The notes under the pieces are model-generated. The model did not search any database, was not told the origin of the DNA, and saw nothing but the letters and a program-made list of their open reading frames with translations. A stretch of 64,000 bases of DNA from Pedobacter sp. ASV28 (GTDB lineage Bacteria; Bacteroidota; Bacteroidia; Sphingobacteriales; Sphingobacteriaceae), in contig NZ_JAELTN010000011.1 of NCBI RefSeq assembly GCF_016428855.1, forward strand, positions 1 through 64,000, read 5' to 3'. Below are positions 10,179-19,029 of this stretch, piece by piece. The first letter of the stretch is position 1. Each line of letters opens with the position of its first letter. A program made the position numbers and the translations under genes.

Positions 10179-10979
10179 CTACAGTACAATAAGTTTATAG
10201 TCTTTGTATGGGGCAGAGGCTTCCCATTGCCCATTCACCTGCTGGGCAAATGCCAGCTGGCCTACATGTTCGTTCCAATTGGCCCGGCTTTCAAACTGCT
10301 CAATGCTCAGGGTAATTACCTTTTCCTTGGCTACCGATTCTGGATCATCAAAATTGGTAAGCCTGATGAACAACCTTAGGGGGCTCAAATCTTCTTTTCT
10401 ATAGCTTATGCCATATTCCTTACAGCTAATGTGGTAGTTATTTAATAAACTGATGTAGGCTATACCATCTTTTTCAGTATTGGAAAGTTCATACCGCTCC
10501 CTTTGCAAATTTTTGAGCAGCTCCTTAACCTGCGGAAAAAGCTGCGCCTGAGGCTGCTCTTTTTGGGCAGAAATCATAATATACTTGTTAAGATGGTCTA
10601 CAGTTACATTTTGTCCATTGGCATTTAAGATTTCTGTGGTACCAAGTTTATAATAGTAGGAACTCCCCTTTTTCCTTATTTCATATAGGGCCTGTTTGGC
10701 CTTTGCCAAACTGTCTGTTCCATCTTTATACACCAGCTTTCCTATCAGACTATATTCCTCCCTATTGGGATCTAACTGTCTGCTCAGTTCTTCAAAACGT
10801 AATAGAAGTCTTTTATCATAGTTTATTTTGGGCAGTTTTTCTTTTACAGCCAATGCCTCCTTTTTTGCAAAGGCTTTTCTTTCTTTTATAAAAGCCCAAG
10901 AAAAATAGCTGGCACTTCCCAACAATAATATCAGGACAGACAATCTCAGCAAAGCTTTTTTAAATATTTTAATCTTCAT
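10179..10979 (-). CDS. Membrane-anchored protein of the RHS operon, unknown function
   Basis: 266 aa. A basic start (MKIKIFKKALLR) is followed by one hydrophobic segment (about residues 12-30), predicting an inner-membrane anchor or uncleaved signal with the rest in the periplasm. The body is charged and contains lysine-rich helices and short beta segments; I recognise no domain or catalytic motif. It lies between the two giant shell-type genes, 20 bases after the 2171-aa gene and 39 bases before the 3112-aa gene, so it is almost certainly co-transcribed. A chaperone or adaptor role during export of the large proteins is possible but is guessed from position only. Confidence 0.7.
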   Translation of the reverse strand: MKIKIFKKALLRLSVLILLLGSASYFSWAFIKERKAFAKKEALAVKEKLPKINYDKRLLLRFEELSRQLDPNREEYSLIGKLVYKDGTDSLAKAKQALYEIRKKGSSYYYKLGTTEILNANGQNVTVDHLNKYIMISAQKEQPQAQLFPQVKELLKNLQRERYELSNTEKDGIAYISLLNNYHISCKEYGISYRKEDLSPLRLFIRLTNFDDPESVAKEKVITLSIEQFESRANWNEHVGQLAFAQQVNGQWEASAPYKDYKLIVL

Positions 10980-10999
10980 ATACTTTATACCTAGAAAAA

Positions 11000-13900
11000 T
11001 TATGGCGTTGAACTTCTTTTGCGATAAATTGCCCTGGTTTCTTTTAAGGTAACAATACCCCGTTCCGTTTCCTTTTTCACCCTCACCAATTGGCCTTCAT
11101 CATCATACTCATAGAAAGTAGCAAAGTTATTCTCGTCCAGTTCTGCCATGAGCTTAAAAGTACGTTGATTATAGGCGTAAGTTTTAACAAGCGCCTCTTT
11201 TGGATAAATGCGAATGTCATCAATTGGTAAGTCGACATTATTGCTCAAGCTAATTTCAATTCCGGTATCGACAAGCGTACTGAAATCAATAACGCCTTCT
11301 ACCAGCTTCCATCCTTCTACAATGGCCTTGGTTTTTGGATTAATTGTAGTCATGGTATTAGCGTTTTTACCTTTATAGCTAAGTTGTAAGGTATTCACTT
11401 TGGTATGCGTTGCAGCATCTTTTATCCATGCACTAAAAACATACTCTTTTTTACCTGGTTCGAAACCATTGGGATAAAGTCCATTAATATTCTTGACCAA
11501 TTGGAATTGTTTCTTGCTGTCATGGATAAAGTAGTTCATAAAAGGTCCGTATTCCTGCTCATGGTAAGAAGTTGTGAGTTTGTAGGTTTTACCGCCTTCT
11601 ATCTTTCCGGCACGGAGTCCTGTATGGCTTTGCATATTGGGGATAATATTACCTAACACTTCATTAGTTTCGGAGGTAAAGCGCTGTTTTGAAGCTGATC
11701 CACTATAACTAAAATCCTCAAAAGTTTCATGGTACAAATCTCTATTTTGGGCATTGCTTGCCACCACTGCTGGTAGTTCTCCCCTAAAATCAAATTTAGC
11801 GGCACTATACCTGCCCAAGGCATCCTTATTCTCCAGCTCCTGCCCATATTTGTCATACAGCGTAATCTGATTACTCTTTACCCAATAAGGGCTGTTGGTT
11901 GTCCATGGCGAGTAAAAATGTTCAAAATAACCATTTTGCGCCACATTGGCCGATTTTTGCGTAGGGGATAGATGGGTTTGGGTACGCTTACTCTGATATA
12001 CATATTGCGCTGAAGGTCGCCAGTTACCGAGCATGCCGTGAATGAAGGGATTGTAAACATTTTCATACATACGATACCAAATTGGTTGATTATTAACCAC
12101 ACGGTAGAAATTAATATTTGGATCACTTAAGGTGGTCGGCGAAGTGAGAATAGAAGTACTAAAAATGATGTTGTAACTCGTTTTAGCCGTATTAATAATC
12201 TCACTATATGTGTTATCCATAATAGTAAATCCAATTTTTGCCGCAGTTGTGCTTGAAGAATTATACTGAAAATCAATCAGGTTATCACCTTCATTTAAAC
12301 TTATAGCTATTACGGAAGTAGTTCCAAAGCCACTATTTATTCCTACACCATTAACACGTAACCATGATTGGCTCAACCCATTACCTATATATGTATGCAT
12401 AAAAAATGTACCCGCCCGTGTAACATTCAATTTTACCGAGAAACCATGTAGAGTTTGAGGAAAAGAACTACTATAAATAGTTGAGGTAGTGTTTAATGAA
12501 CTAAAATAAGGATGATTTACCTCAATAAATTCAAGACCAGTTGATGGAGGTACTTGTATTAAAGTTGAATATGTTCCCATATTTGCTTCATTTTGAATAA
12601 ATTTGAAATAGGAAAGATCATAAAGTTCATTCACATAACCTACCTCTTCCTCTCCCTTTCCATCTATCGGCCAAACCTGATCATAAGAAGCATAATTAGC
12701 ATTCAACACTTTATAGTTTGCCAAATTTATATTTTTTGCAAGCATCAGCTGGTCATCTTTAATTGGGTTTTCCAAGCAAATTATACTGCTTGTCATTGCC
12801 CCCAATTTGTTATTATGGGCAGATCGCCATACTTTTAGGTTGGTACCTTCCTCTAAAACCGTTACTTTCTTACCCTCTTCGTCTATCAACATCTTAGTGT
12901 AATAAGGCATTATCAATGGCAAAGTTGGGGTGCCAATTTCATTTCGAATACTTACGGTCCAGTAGCGTTTGTTACTGGCTAAGTCTATCAACATATCTCC
13001 CTGATCCAGCAAGGGCCAATAGGCACTATTGATTTCACCACTTGCGTCAACAGTAACATCACTTAATATCATTCCCAAGTTTTGGTATGCCCCTCCCATA
13101 AGAGGGTATTTCCAATAAGCGGGCAGATTGATAGCATAGAGATATTGATTAAATTCATTCTGCGTACGGGTAACAATAGCTTCTCCGGTCAAACCATCGT
13201 AAGCGATGTTTTCTGTAGAAGTTGAGGATCCATCTTCGGTTTTGATCACCTTTTTTAATATGCCCGAATTGTGAATGACCTTAGTGGCCACCGCAGACCT
13301 AAACAAACGATATTCATTGTTTTGGGCATATAAGGAATAGGCAAAAATAACAGGTACTATCCATGCTGCAAAGGCATCAAGGCCGGGGTTAAGACTGGTT
13401 CCAGAATTGGTATATTCTTGTTCCCTAAAATCGGTGAACAGTTCTACATCTCTTCCCATCACCCTATTGGGCAATACACTGCCCCTTTGAACGTCAAATG
13501 GTCCCTGTTGTATTCCATGGATTATATTTACTTCGTTTTTTAAGCGCAGTTCTTGGGCATTAGGGTTCTCCACCTGATATTCATATTCAGTGGCATTTAT
13601 TTCAGTACCTCCCGCATTGAAACTTCTTATTGCTTTCTGTTTTCCATGCATGTCATTCAGCTCAATACTATAGCCCTGTGACAAGACCAGTTCCTCTACA
13701 CTGTTAGAAAAAAACATTGAATATTCCTGAGAGGGTTTATTTATATGTCTTTGCATAGTCAGCGCCTCGACCCTTACCGGAAAGTCTTTAGCGGTATAGA
13801 ATTCCTGTTCAGTAGTACCTGTTCTAGGTGCTTGATCTTCTATATCTAGCTGTTGGAGATTAGTGTGTGGGTCCAAATCGCGTATACTCACTTTCCTATA

Positions 13901-16900
13901 ACCTACTGATGCCGAAGGATAAAGTGACTCTCCAAAGGGCAGCTCCAGTTCAAACATATCACTAAGTCCCCCCTTAATTTTATGGCTATAGAATACGGGC
14001 TGTCGCAAACTATTTTCATCACTTCCTATTGCCGGTTCATAAGTGGCCACACCACTACTTATCCTTTTACCATTTTCAATAATGGTATAATCATACCATT
14101 GCCCATAACTAGCTGCCGGAGCATCGGTGTCACCGCTCATCTGCTGCCACTCGTCCTCAATTGTGATGTATTTTACCCTTAGCCCTCCCCCTATCTTACT
14201 TCCTTTCTGCTCCACTAGCCGAACAAAGCACTTTTCTGGGAATACGGTACTGGCATAGCCCCTATTGTAAGCTTTCTCATAGAAATTCTGCTTCAACTCG
14301 CTCAGATTTCCTGCCGCATTTAAAATTGCCGACACTGCGGCCTCAATGGCATCTCCTGCATTGTTCACCGAAACCTTATTCTTAAAGCCAGGATAGGCAT
14401 AACGCGGATATTCGTTCTTCATCTTTTGCCATGCCGCAAATAAAATGGGGTTTTCCGTGCTCTTATCTGTAATAGTTTCAAACATCACCGTGGCTTTTTT
14501 CACCTGGTTGACATTAGTAAAAATCACACTTAGCACCTTTCCATAGGCCGAAACATAGTCATTATCCTGACCACCACTTAAGCCATTATCGGTAGAAAAT
14601 TTTATCAGGGATTTAGTATAAATATAATTTGAACCGTCCAGATAATGATCTTTAAACCATTCGGTATGATCAGCACCACCTGGCGGCATATCGTCAACCG
14701 CTATTTCTAGGCCTCTTTTATCCCTAAGATCTCCAGGTCCTCTATTTCCTCCTATAAAACCCAAAATAGGCTGCATGGTACTCGCTTTCTTATTTTGCAC
14801 ATAAGCATAATCATCGGCCTCATAGCCTACCTTTATCTTCCCACCACTGGGCAATTCTATTTCCTTTAGCTGAAAAGCGGTAACATAAGTATTAGCCTTA
14901 GTTCTGTCCTGTACGCTATAGGGGAATTCCTCATTATTTAAAGCCGCAATGGTATTATTGTCCTTTGGCTTATAAGTACCCCATCGGTCTGTAGCCATTA
15001 CTTGATAATCTACACCTGTATAGTAGGTAAATACATAAGGGTGGTTTTGCCCCTTGGTTGTTTTACCATATTCGAACCATACTTTGGTTAATGTTAACTT
15101 TTTACCATTGCCTGCTGAATTGGGCGTTTGTCCACAGAGCAAATATTCATAATGAAATTTGACCACCTTTACCGGTGTGGTTAGATCTCCTTTGGCATAA
15201 AGTCTGATCTCCATCAATTTCTTTTGGGCAATATTGGTATTTCTTTGCCCTTTCCAATCCACTACCCCAAGTGCATCCTCTCGATTGGCCGTAATAAAAA
15301 TGGCGATATGTGTCTTAGATTCTATGGATTGTGGATAATAGATTTCCTTTTCACCATAAATAAAGCTGCCTTTATCATCATCTGGATCTGCCAACAGTCC
15401 CTTATTTACCGTTACGGCTATTTTATCAGTATTGCTTTGGTTCACATAGGGTGTGCGCCAATTATAATTATTGGCCAATTTGGAATAATTGAACTTGATG
15501 GCCGAGCCTAAATCGTCATCACTGATTCCATCATTTGTTTTATCTACATAATCAGGAGATAAAAGTGCTGTCAACAGATAACTACTGGCATAAGGCGACT
15601 GGTGGTCTACATGATAATATTCATCAATTCCCTTTTCATAATCAATTTGCCCATTTTTCAAAGGTACCAGGGCAAGATTAGTTGGTCCATTTGGTGGACC
15701 TCCATTAGGATTTACCAGATTATACTGACCTGCTTTCCCAATGGCAAATGAATATTCATCTTGCCTTAAATTATAAACCGGAATACCATAAACCTGTCTG
15801 CTGTTATCCGTTTCAGTAACCGTAATTTCAGAGATGTGGTGATCACGTTTTTGATTCGTATTTCTTGTTACCACCCCATTAGAGGTACCCCATTGCGAAG
15901 GTGTTGCTATATTTTCTAGAAAGGGATAGGTTTTAATTTCTTTATCTAGACCTTGAAGTTCGACTTCTTTAGCTGTAAGATAGCTAATATTAGTCTGTTT
16001 GAGCTGCCGACCAGTTTTTTCAATCGTTTGGTTTACAGGTTGGTTCCCGGCTTTTTTACCAAAAGAACTACTGGCATTCTTTCCACTAATGTTTACAGCC
16101 AGCACTTCGTTTTCTCCCAATTTACCCGCAAGGGCGTCATCCTGCATTACTTTTTCATCTGTTTTTCTAAAAAAAACATGCTCTTTAGCCGGGTTGGATT
16201 TATCATAAGATTGAAAATCTCCCTTAGCCATATAGGCATTATCTTTTGTCCATTTCCTAGTAATTGTTTTGGCATCTTGTTTATAAAGAGAAAGTCCTCC
16301 ATGAACGATCCATCCTAACCCTACATCGAAGCCCAAACTGATATTATCAGATTTATCTATAGCTTGGTTATCACCTAACATTCCAGTAGCCCTAAATAAA
16401 CGGAATTGGCCAGAGCCTTTTTGCGAATTGTAACTAAATAGATCTGGTGTGTGGATGGGTATAGCCAAATTTGGCAGTTCTGGAATAATGGGATTGTCTT
16501 TCTCTCTAGTAAAATCATGAACCGCATTTGCCAAATTCTTTCCCTTGTCTGCATATAGAAACCCAAATGCGGGATTTCTATTGATCTTACTGATTATATT
16601 TCTTGTACTCATGTAACCGGTTCCACCAATGCCAGCAAACATACCCATTGCTGCAGGACCTGCACTAAAACTAAAAGATCTGTATGCAGATTCATAAGGT
16701 ACCTGTATCTTGGGCATCACTGGTCCCGTATTATAACTCCAACTACTTTGAAATGGATTTATGCTATTGCCCGTTTCGTTATAACTTTGCCCCAAGCTAA
16801 GGCTTTTCATACCTGAGCGTGAGTTATAGGTCAAAGATGAACTTAAGCTGCTGCTTCTCGACTTGTCTTCATTTTTCTTATCAATAAGCGATAACGAAAC

Positions 16901-17515
16901 ATAGGGAGATACATCCACTCCGCTGGAAGTGTTTGACAATATCCCTAGCCCCATTCCCGCAGTCATACTTCCTGTGCTATTTAGGCCAATAGATAGTCCT
17001 GCATTTACACCAATCTCGGCGCCTATACCCGTATAATTATCATTGAAAACACCTAAGCTAAAAGATCCCATTATTTTGGAGTTCACTCCCTTAAACTCTG
17101 CAGTAGCAGTTACCCTTCCCCCAACGGTTACTTTCTTTTTGGTGGAGTGTTCCGTTTCAATGACCTCGCCACCTAAATCGTCGGGAATACCCCTCACCTG
17201 CCTACTGATAGACCCCACGTTTAGGTTCCAGCCCAATCCCACCCAGCTGGCCTCATCATCCATGCCCGAACCCGATTGGTAGTTCAGATTGAGCGGATAA
17301 CCGTCTACTTCTAGTAGCGGAATGTTATATTTGAAGTCGCCGGTAAAGAGATCTACCATGTCGGTCATGCCCACTGGCTGAAAGGACAACGCTTCCGGCT
17401 GCGCCGGACCAGAAGTAAGCGCAAATGCAGTCACAGGGTGCAGAATGTTCAGCAGCATGACCAATAACAAAAATTGGGCGGTTCGTTGAAGTCGTTTATT
17501 CAGATACAATCGCAT
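11000..17515 (-). CDS. Giant secreted shell-type protein with C-terminal YD repeat, partner of the RHS toxin
   Basis: 2171 aa with a signal peptide (about 1-32, ending HPVTAFA). The N-terminal part carries a signature seen in Bacteroidota RHS-associated proteins: MVDLFTGDFKYNIPLLEVDG, then NLNYQSG and EASWVGLGWNL. This resembles the SpvB/TcB-like start of Tc and RHS shells. Glycine- and serine-rich stretches follow (about 150-270). A beta-sandwich, possibly carbohydrate-binding, lies near 1690-1780, and another lies near 1950-2090. The last 60 residues hold a YD-repeat pair (FYEYDDEGQLVRV). The RHS core motif and any toxin module are absent, so the protein seems to be a structural partner of the 3112-aa protein rather than a toxin. 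The function is inferred from family resemblance and operon position. Confidence 0.75.
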   Translation of the reverse strand: MRLYLNKRLQRTAQFLLLVMLLNILHPVTAFALTSGPAQPEALSFQPVGMTDMVDLFTGDFKYNIPLLEVDGYPLNLNYQSGSGMDDEASWVGLGWNLNVGSISRQVRGIPDDLGGEVIETEHSTKKKVTVGGRVTATAEFKGVNSKIMGSFSLGVFNDNYTGIGAEIGVNAGLSIGLNSTGSMTAGMGLGILSNTSSGVDVSPYVSLSLIDKKNEDKSRSSSLSSSLTYNSRSGMKSLSLGQSYNETGNSINPFQSSWSYNTGPVMPKIQVPYESAYRSFSFSAGPAAMGMFAGIGGTGYMSTRNIISKINRNPAFGFLYADKGKNLANAVHDFTREKDNPIIPELPNLAIPIHTPDLFSYNSQKGSGQFRLFRATGMLGDNQAIDKSDNISLGFDVGLGWIVHGGLSLYKQDAKTITRKWTKDNAYMAKGDFQSYDKSNPAKEHVFFRKTDEKVMQDDALAGKLGENEVLAVNISGKNASSSFGKKAGNQPVNQTIEKTGRQLKQTNISYLTAKEVELQGLDKEIKTYPFLENIATPSQWGTSNGVVTRNTNQKRDHHISEITVTETDNSRQVYGIPVYNLRQDEYSFAIGKAGQYNLVNPNGGPPNGPTNLALVPLKNGQIDYEKGIDEYYHVDHQSPYASSYLLTALLSPDYVDKTNDGISDDDLGSAIKFNYSKLANNYNWRTPYVNQSNTDKIAVTVNKGLLADPDDDKGSFIYGEKEIYYPQSIESKTHIAIFITANREDALGVVDWKGQRNTNIAQKKLMEIRLYAKGDLTTPVKVVKFHYEYLLCGQTPNSAGNGKKLTLTKVWFEYGKTTKGQNHPYVFTYYTGVDYQVMATDRWGTYKPKDNNTIAALNNEEFPYSVQDRTKANTYVTAFQLKEIELPSGGKIKVGYEADDYAYVQNKKASTMQPILGFIGGNRGPGDLRDKRGLEIAVDDMPPGGADHTEWFKDHYLDGSNYIYTKSLIKFSTDNGLSGGQDNDYVSAYGKVLSVIFTNVNQVKKATVMFETITDKSTENPILFAAWQKMKNEYPRYAYPGFKNKVSVNNAGDAIEAAVSAILNAAGNLSELKQNFYEKAYNRGYASTVFPEKCFVRLVEQKGSKIGGGLRVKYITIEDEWQQMSGDTDAPAASYGQWYDYTIIENGKRISSGVATYEPAIGSDENSLRQPVFYSHKIKGGLSDMFELELPFGESLYPSASVGYRKVSIRDLDPHTNLQQLDIEDQAPRTGTTEQEFYTAKDFPVRVEALTMQRHINKPSQEYSMFFSNSVEELVLSQGYSIELNDMHGKQKAIRSFNAGGTEINATEYEYQVENPNAQELRLKNEVNIIHGIQQGPFDVQRGSVLPNRVMGRDVELFTDFREQEYTNSGTSLNPGLDAFAAWIVPVIFAYSLYAQNNEYRLFRSAVATKVIHNSGILKKVIKTEDGSSTSTENIAYDGLTGEAIVTRTQNEFNQYLYAINLPAYWKYPLMGGAYQNLGMILSDVTVDASGEINSAYWPLLDQGDMLIDLASNKRYWTVSIRNEIGTPTLPLIMPYYTKMLIDEEGKKVTVLEEGTNLKVWRSAHNNKLGAMTSSIICLENPIKDDQLMLAKNINLANYKVLNANYASYDQVWPIDGKGEEEVGYVNELYDLSYFKFIQNEANMGTYSTLIQVPPSTGLEFIEVNHPYFSSLNTTSTIYSSSFPQTLHGFSVKLNVTRAGTFFMHTYIGNGLSQSWLRVNGVGINSGFGTTSVIAISLNEGDNLIDFQYNSSSTTAAKIGFTIMDNTYSEIINTAKTSYNIIFSTSILTSPTTLSDPNINFYRVVNNQPIWYRMYENVYNPFIHGMLGNWRPSAQYVYQSKRTQTHLSPTQKSANVAQNGYFEHFYSPWTTNSPYWVKSNQITLYDKYGQELENKDALGRYSAAKFDFRGELPAVVASNAQNRDLYHETFEDFSYSGSASKQRFTSETNEVLGNIIPNMQSHTGLRAGKIEGGKTYKLTTSYHEQEYGPFMNYFIHDSKKQFQLVKNINGLYPNGFEPGKKEYVFSAWIKDAATHTKVNTLQLSYKGKNANTMTTINPKTKAIVEGWKLVEGVIDFSTLVDTGIEISLSNNVDLPIDDIRIYPKEALVKTYAYNQRTFKLMAELDENNFATFYEYDDEGQLVRVKKETERGIVTLKETRAIYRKRSSTP

Positions 17516-17518
17516 ATA

Positions 17519-17926
17519 CTATTTAAAAATTAATTCGTAACTTTTTTTAGAACGGTTTTGGTCAAAATAGATCAGGGTATCCGCCTCCTTTGTTGCAACC
17601 GAAGGATCAAACCCGATCATATACTCGAAGCTTTTGTCTATTCCATTGGCTATGGGCGTAACATAGAGGGGATAAATGTGCTTTCCTTCTTTTAAGAAGT
17701 AAAAGCAACTGTCTATGTGGTACTGCATGTTCTCTGCAAATTTTTGCTGGTCCATACCCTTTTCCTGTTTACCATACAGCAACCTGATCTTGAACAGCTT
17801 ATCGTTTTTAGATGCCCTAATGCCCTGTAGGGTCATTTCCCCATCTTGCAGGGACACAAAGGCATTCTTACTTCTACAACCGTACAGACAGGCCATACCC
17901 CATAAGATCATTATTGTTTTCCTCAT
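17519..17926 (-). CDS. Small lipoprotein of the RHS operon
   Basis: 135 aa from the chosen start. The frame opens further upstream (17947), overlapping the previous gene by 17 bases, but the internal Met at 17926 starts a clean lipoprotein signal (MRKTIMILWGMACLYGC). It also leaves a four-base gap to the upstream stop, so I prefer it. The mature part has no recognised domain. It is mixed alpha/beta, with a mention-worthy EKGMDQQKFAENMQYHIDSC helix. It probably sits in a membrane with its body in the periplasm. It ends three bases before the 2171-aa gene, which implies co-transcription and a role in the same assembly. Confidence 0.7.
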   Translation of the reverse strand: MRKTIMILWGMACLYGCRSKNAFVSLQDGEMTLQGIRASKNDKLFKIRLLYGKQEKGMDQQKFAENMQYHIDSCFYFLKEGKHIYPLYVTPIANGIDKSFEYMIGFDPSVATKEADTLIYFDQNRSKKSYELIFK

Positions 17927-17930
17927 CCCA

Positions 17931-19028
17931 TTATTCTTTATAAACAAACCTTAGATTTTTCAGTTGCCCGTTCGGCATCACCACCGTTAACATATAGGAA
18001 TAATCCTGTCTAAAGGCCCTGTTGTCACCCAGATCAATGTCGACCTTGTTCTTTCCCCTGGCCAAGGTCTTTTTGGGCAGGTTTTTAACCTTCAGTTTGG
18101 GATCCGTCAAACAGGAAATAGCATATTGCAGGGGCTGCTCGGCATAAGAGTTTACCAGGATAAAGCTCAGCCTGCCCTGTGCCATGTAAAAGTTGCCCTT
18201 GGCCAGGTCTTCGATATCCCTGTAGCTCAGCTCTAATTGTTTGGTGGCCGTTGTGTCTGGACATTTCATGGTGAAACTCCATACCTCCGAGCGGTTCAGT
18301 ACCGTATTTCCCTTATAGGCCGTTACCTGCCAGGCATAGCGCTTGCCCCTTTCCAAGTCGCGGGCCACGGCAGGGTACATGATCAGGTTGGCCATGATGC
18401 CTTTCTGGTTAATGATGGGCAGGTTGTACTGCAATGCCTCTATACCGTTCTGCCTGTCCTTGATCTCTGTTAACACCACCTGGTACTGTGCCCCGGCGGT
18501 GAGGGGGATATGGGGCTGCCAACTCAGCAGCGGACGCTGCTCGCAGATCTCGTCCCTGTCATAGGGCTCTACCAGGTTCAGTGGGGCAGCAGGCTCCAGC
18601 TCATGGATGAACGTCTGCTCGAGCAGGAGTTCCTGGGTGGCCAAATGCATCATCCTATATTCATACACGTAGTTGCCGGCCGGGAAATAACCGTTCTGCT
18701 GCAGGAAACGTGCAGTTTCACTGGTACCGATCTTTACCTGGGCACTCCTGACAATGGAAGGGGGCACCACATTGGTACCGATGTTCAGTTCGAAGGGGGC
18801 GGTGGTGATCTGTACGATCTGTACGCTGCCCACCTCGTCCTCCTGGCTTACGCGGATGTCGAGCCTGACGGTCTTCTTGGAGCCGGTATTCGTAATGCGC
18901 ACGTTCATCAGCCCATCCAACGTAGCACCGGAAATGGCCGGGATAAAATCTATGCTGGCCTGTGCCCTGACTTCTACCATGGTACACAGCAACAATAAAA
19001 AAGCGATAAGGGTCTTGCGGTACATCAT
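17931..19028 (-). CDS. Secreted Fn3-like beta-sandwich protein of the RHS operon
   Basis: 365 aa with a signal peptide ending near residue 23 (TMVEVRAQA). Residues about 25-140 form a beta-rich domain. Residues about 150-255 resemble a fibronectin type III fold: PLNLVEPYD, RPLLSWQP, QYQVVLTEI, KRYAWQVTAY and VWSFTM are the classical strand and Trp/Tyr positions. A third beta-rich region follows to the end. No catalytic residues are seen. It is separated from the outer-membrane protein upstream by a single base, so the two are translationally linked. A periplasmic or surface adaptor between the barrel and the giant proteins is a reasonable inference, not shown by the sequence. Confidence 0.65.
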   Translation of the reverse strand: MMYRKTLIAFLLLLCTMVEVRAQASIDFIPAISGATLDGLMNVRITNTGSKKTVRLDIRVSQEDEVGSVQIVQITTAPFELNIGTNVVPPSIVRSAQVKIGTSETARFLQQNGYFPAGNYVYEYRMMHLATQELLLEQTFIHELEPAAPLNLVEPYDRDEICEQRPLLSWQPHIPLTAGAQYQVVLTEIKDRQNGIEALQYNLPIINQKGIMANLIMYPAVARDLERGKRYAWQVTAYKGNTVLNRSEVWSFTMKCPDTTATKQLELSYRDIEDLAKGNFYMAQGRLSFILVNSYAEQPLQYAISCLTDPKLKVKNLPKKTLARGKNKVDIDLGDNRAFRQDYSYMLTVVMPNGQLKNLRFVYKE

Positions 19029-19029
19029 G

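Noticed and set aside
18510..18998. 162-codon plus-strand frame opposite the Fn3-like gene
   Set aside because: The peptide has no domain, and the opposite frame has a signal peptide, Fn3-like strands and fits the operon spacing.
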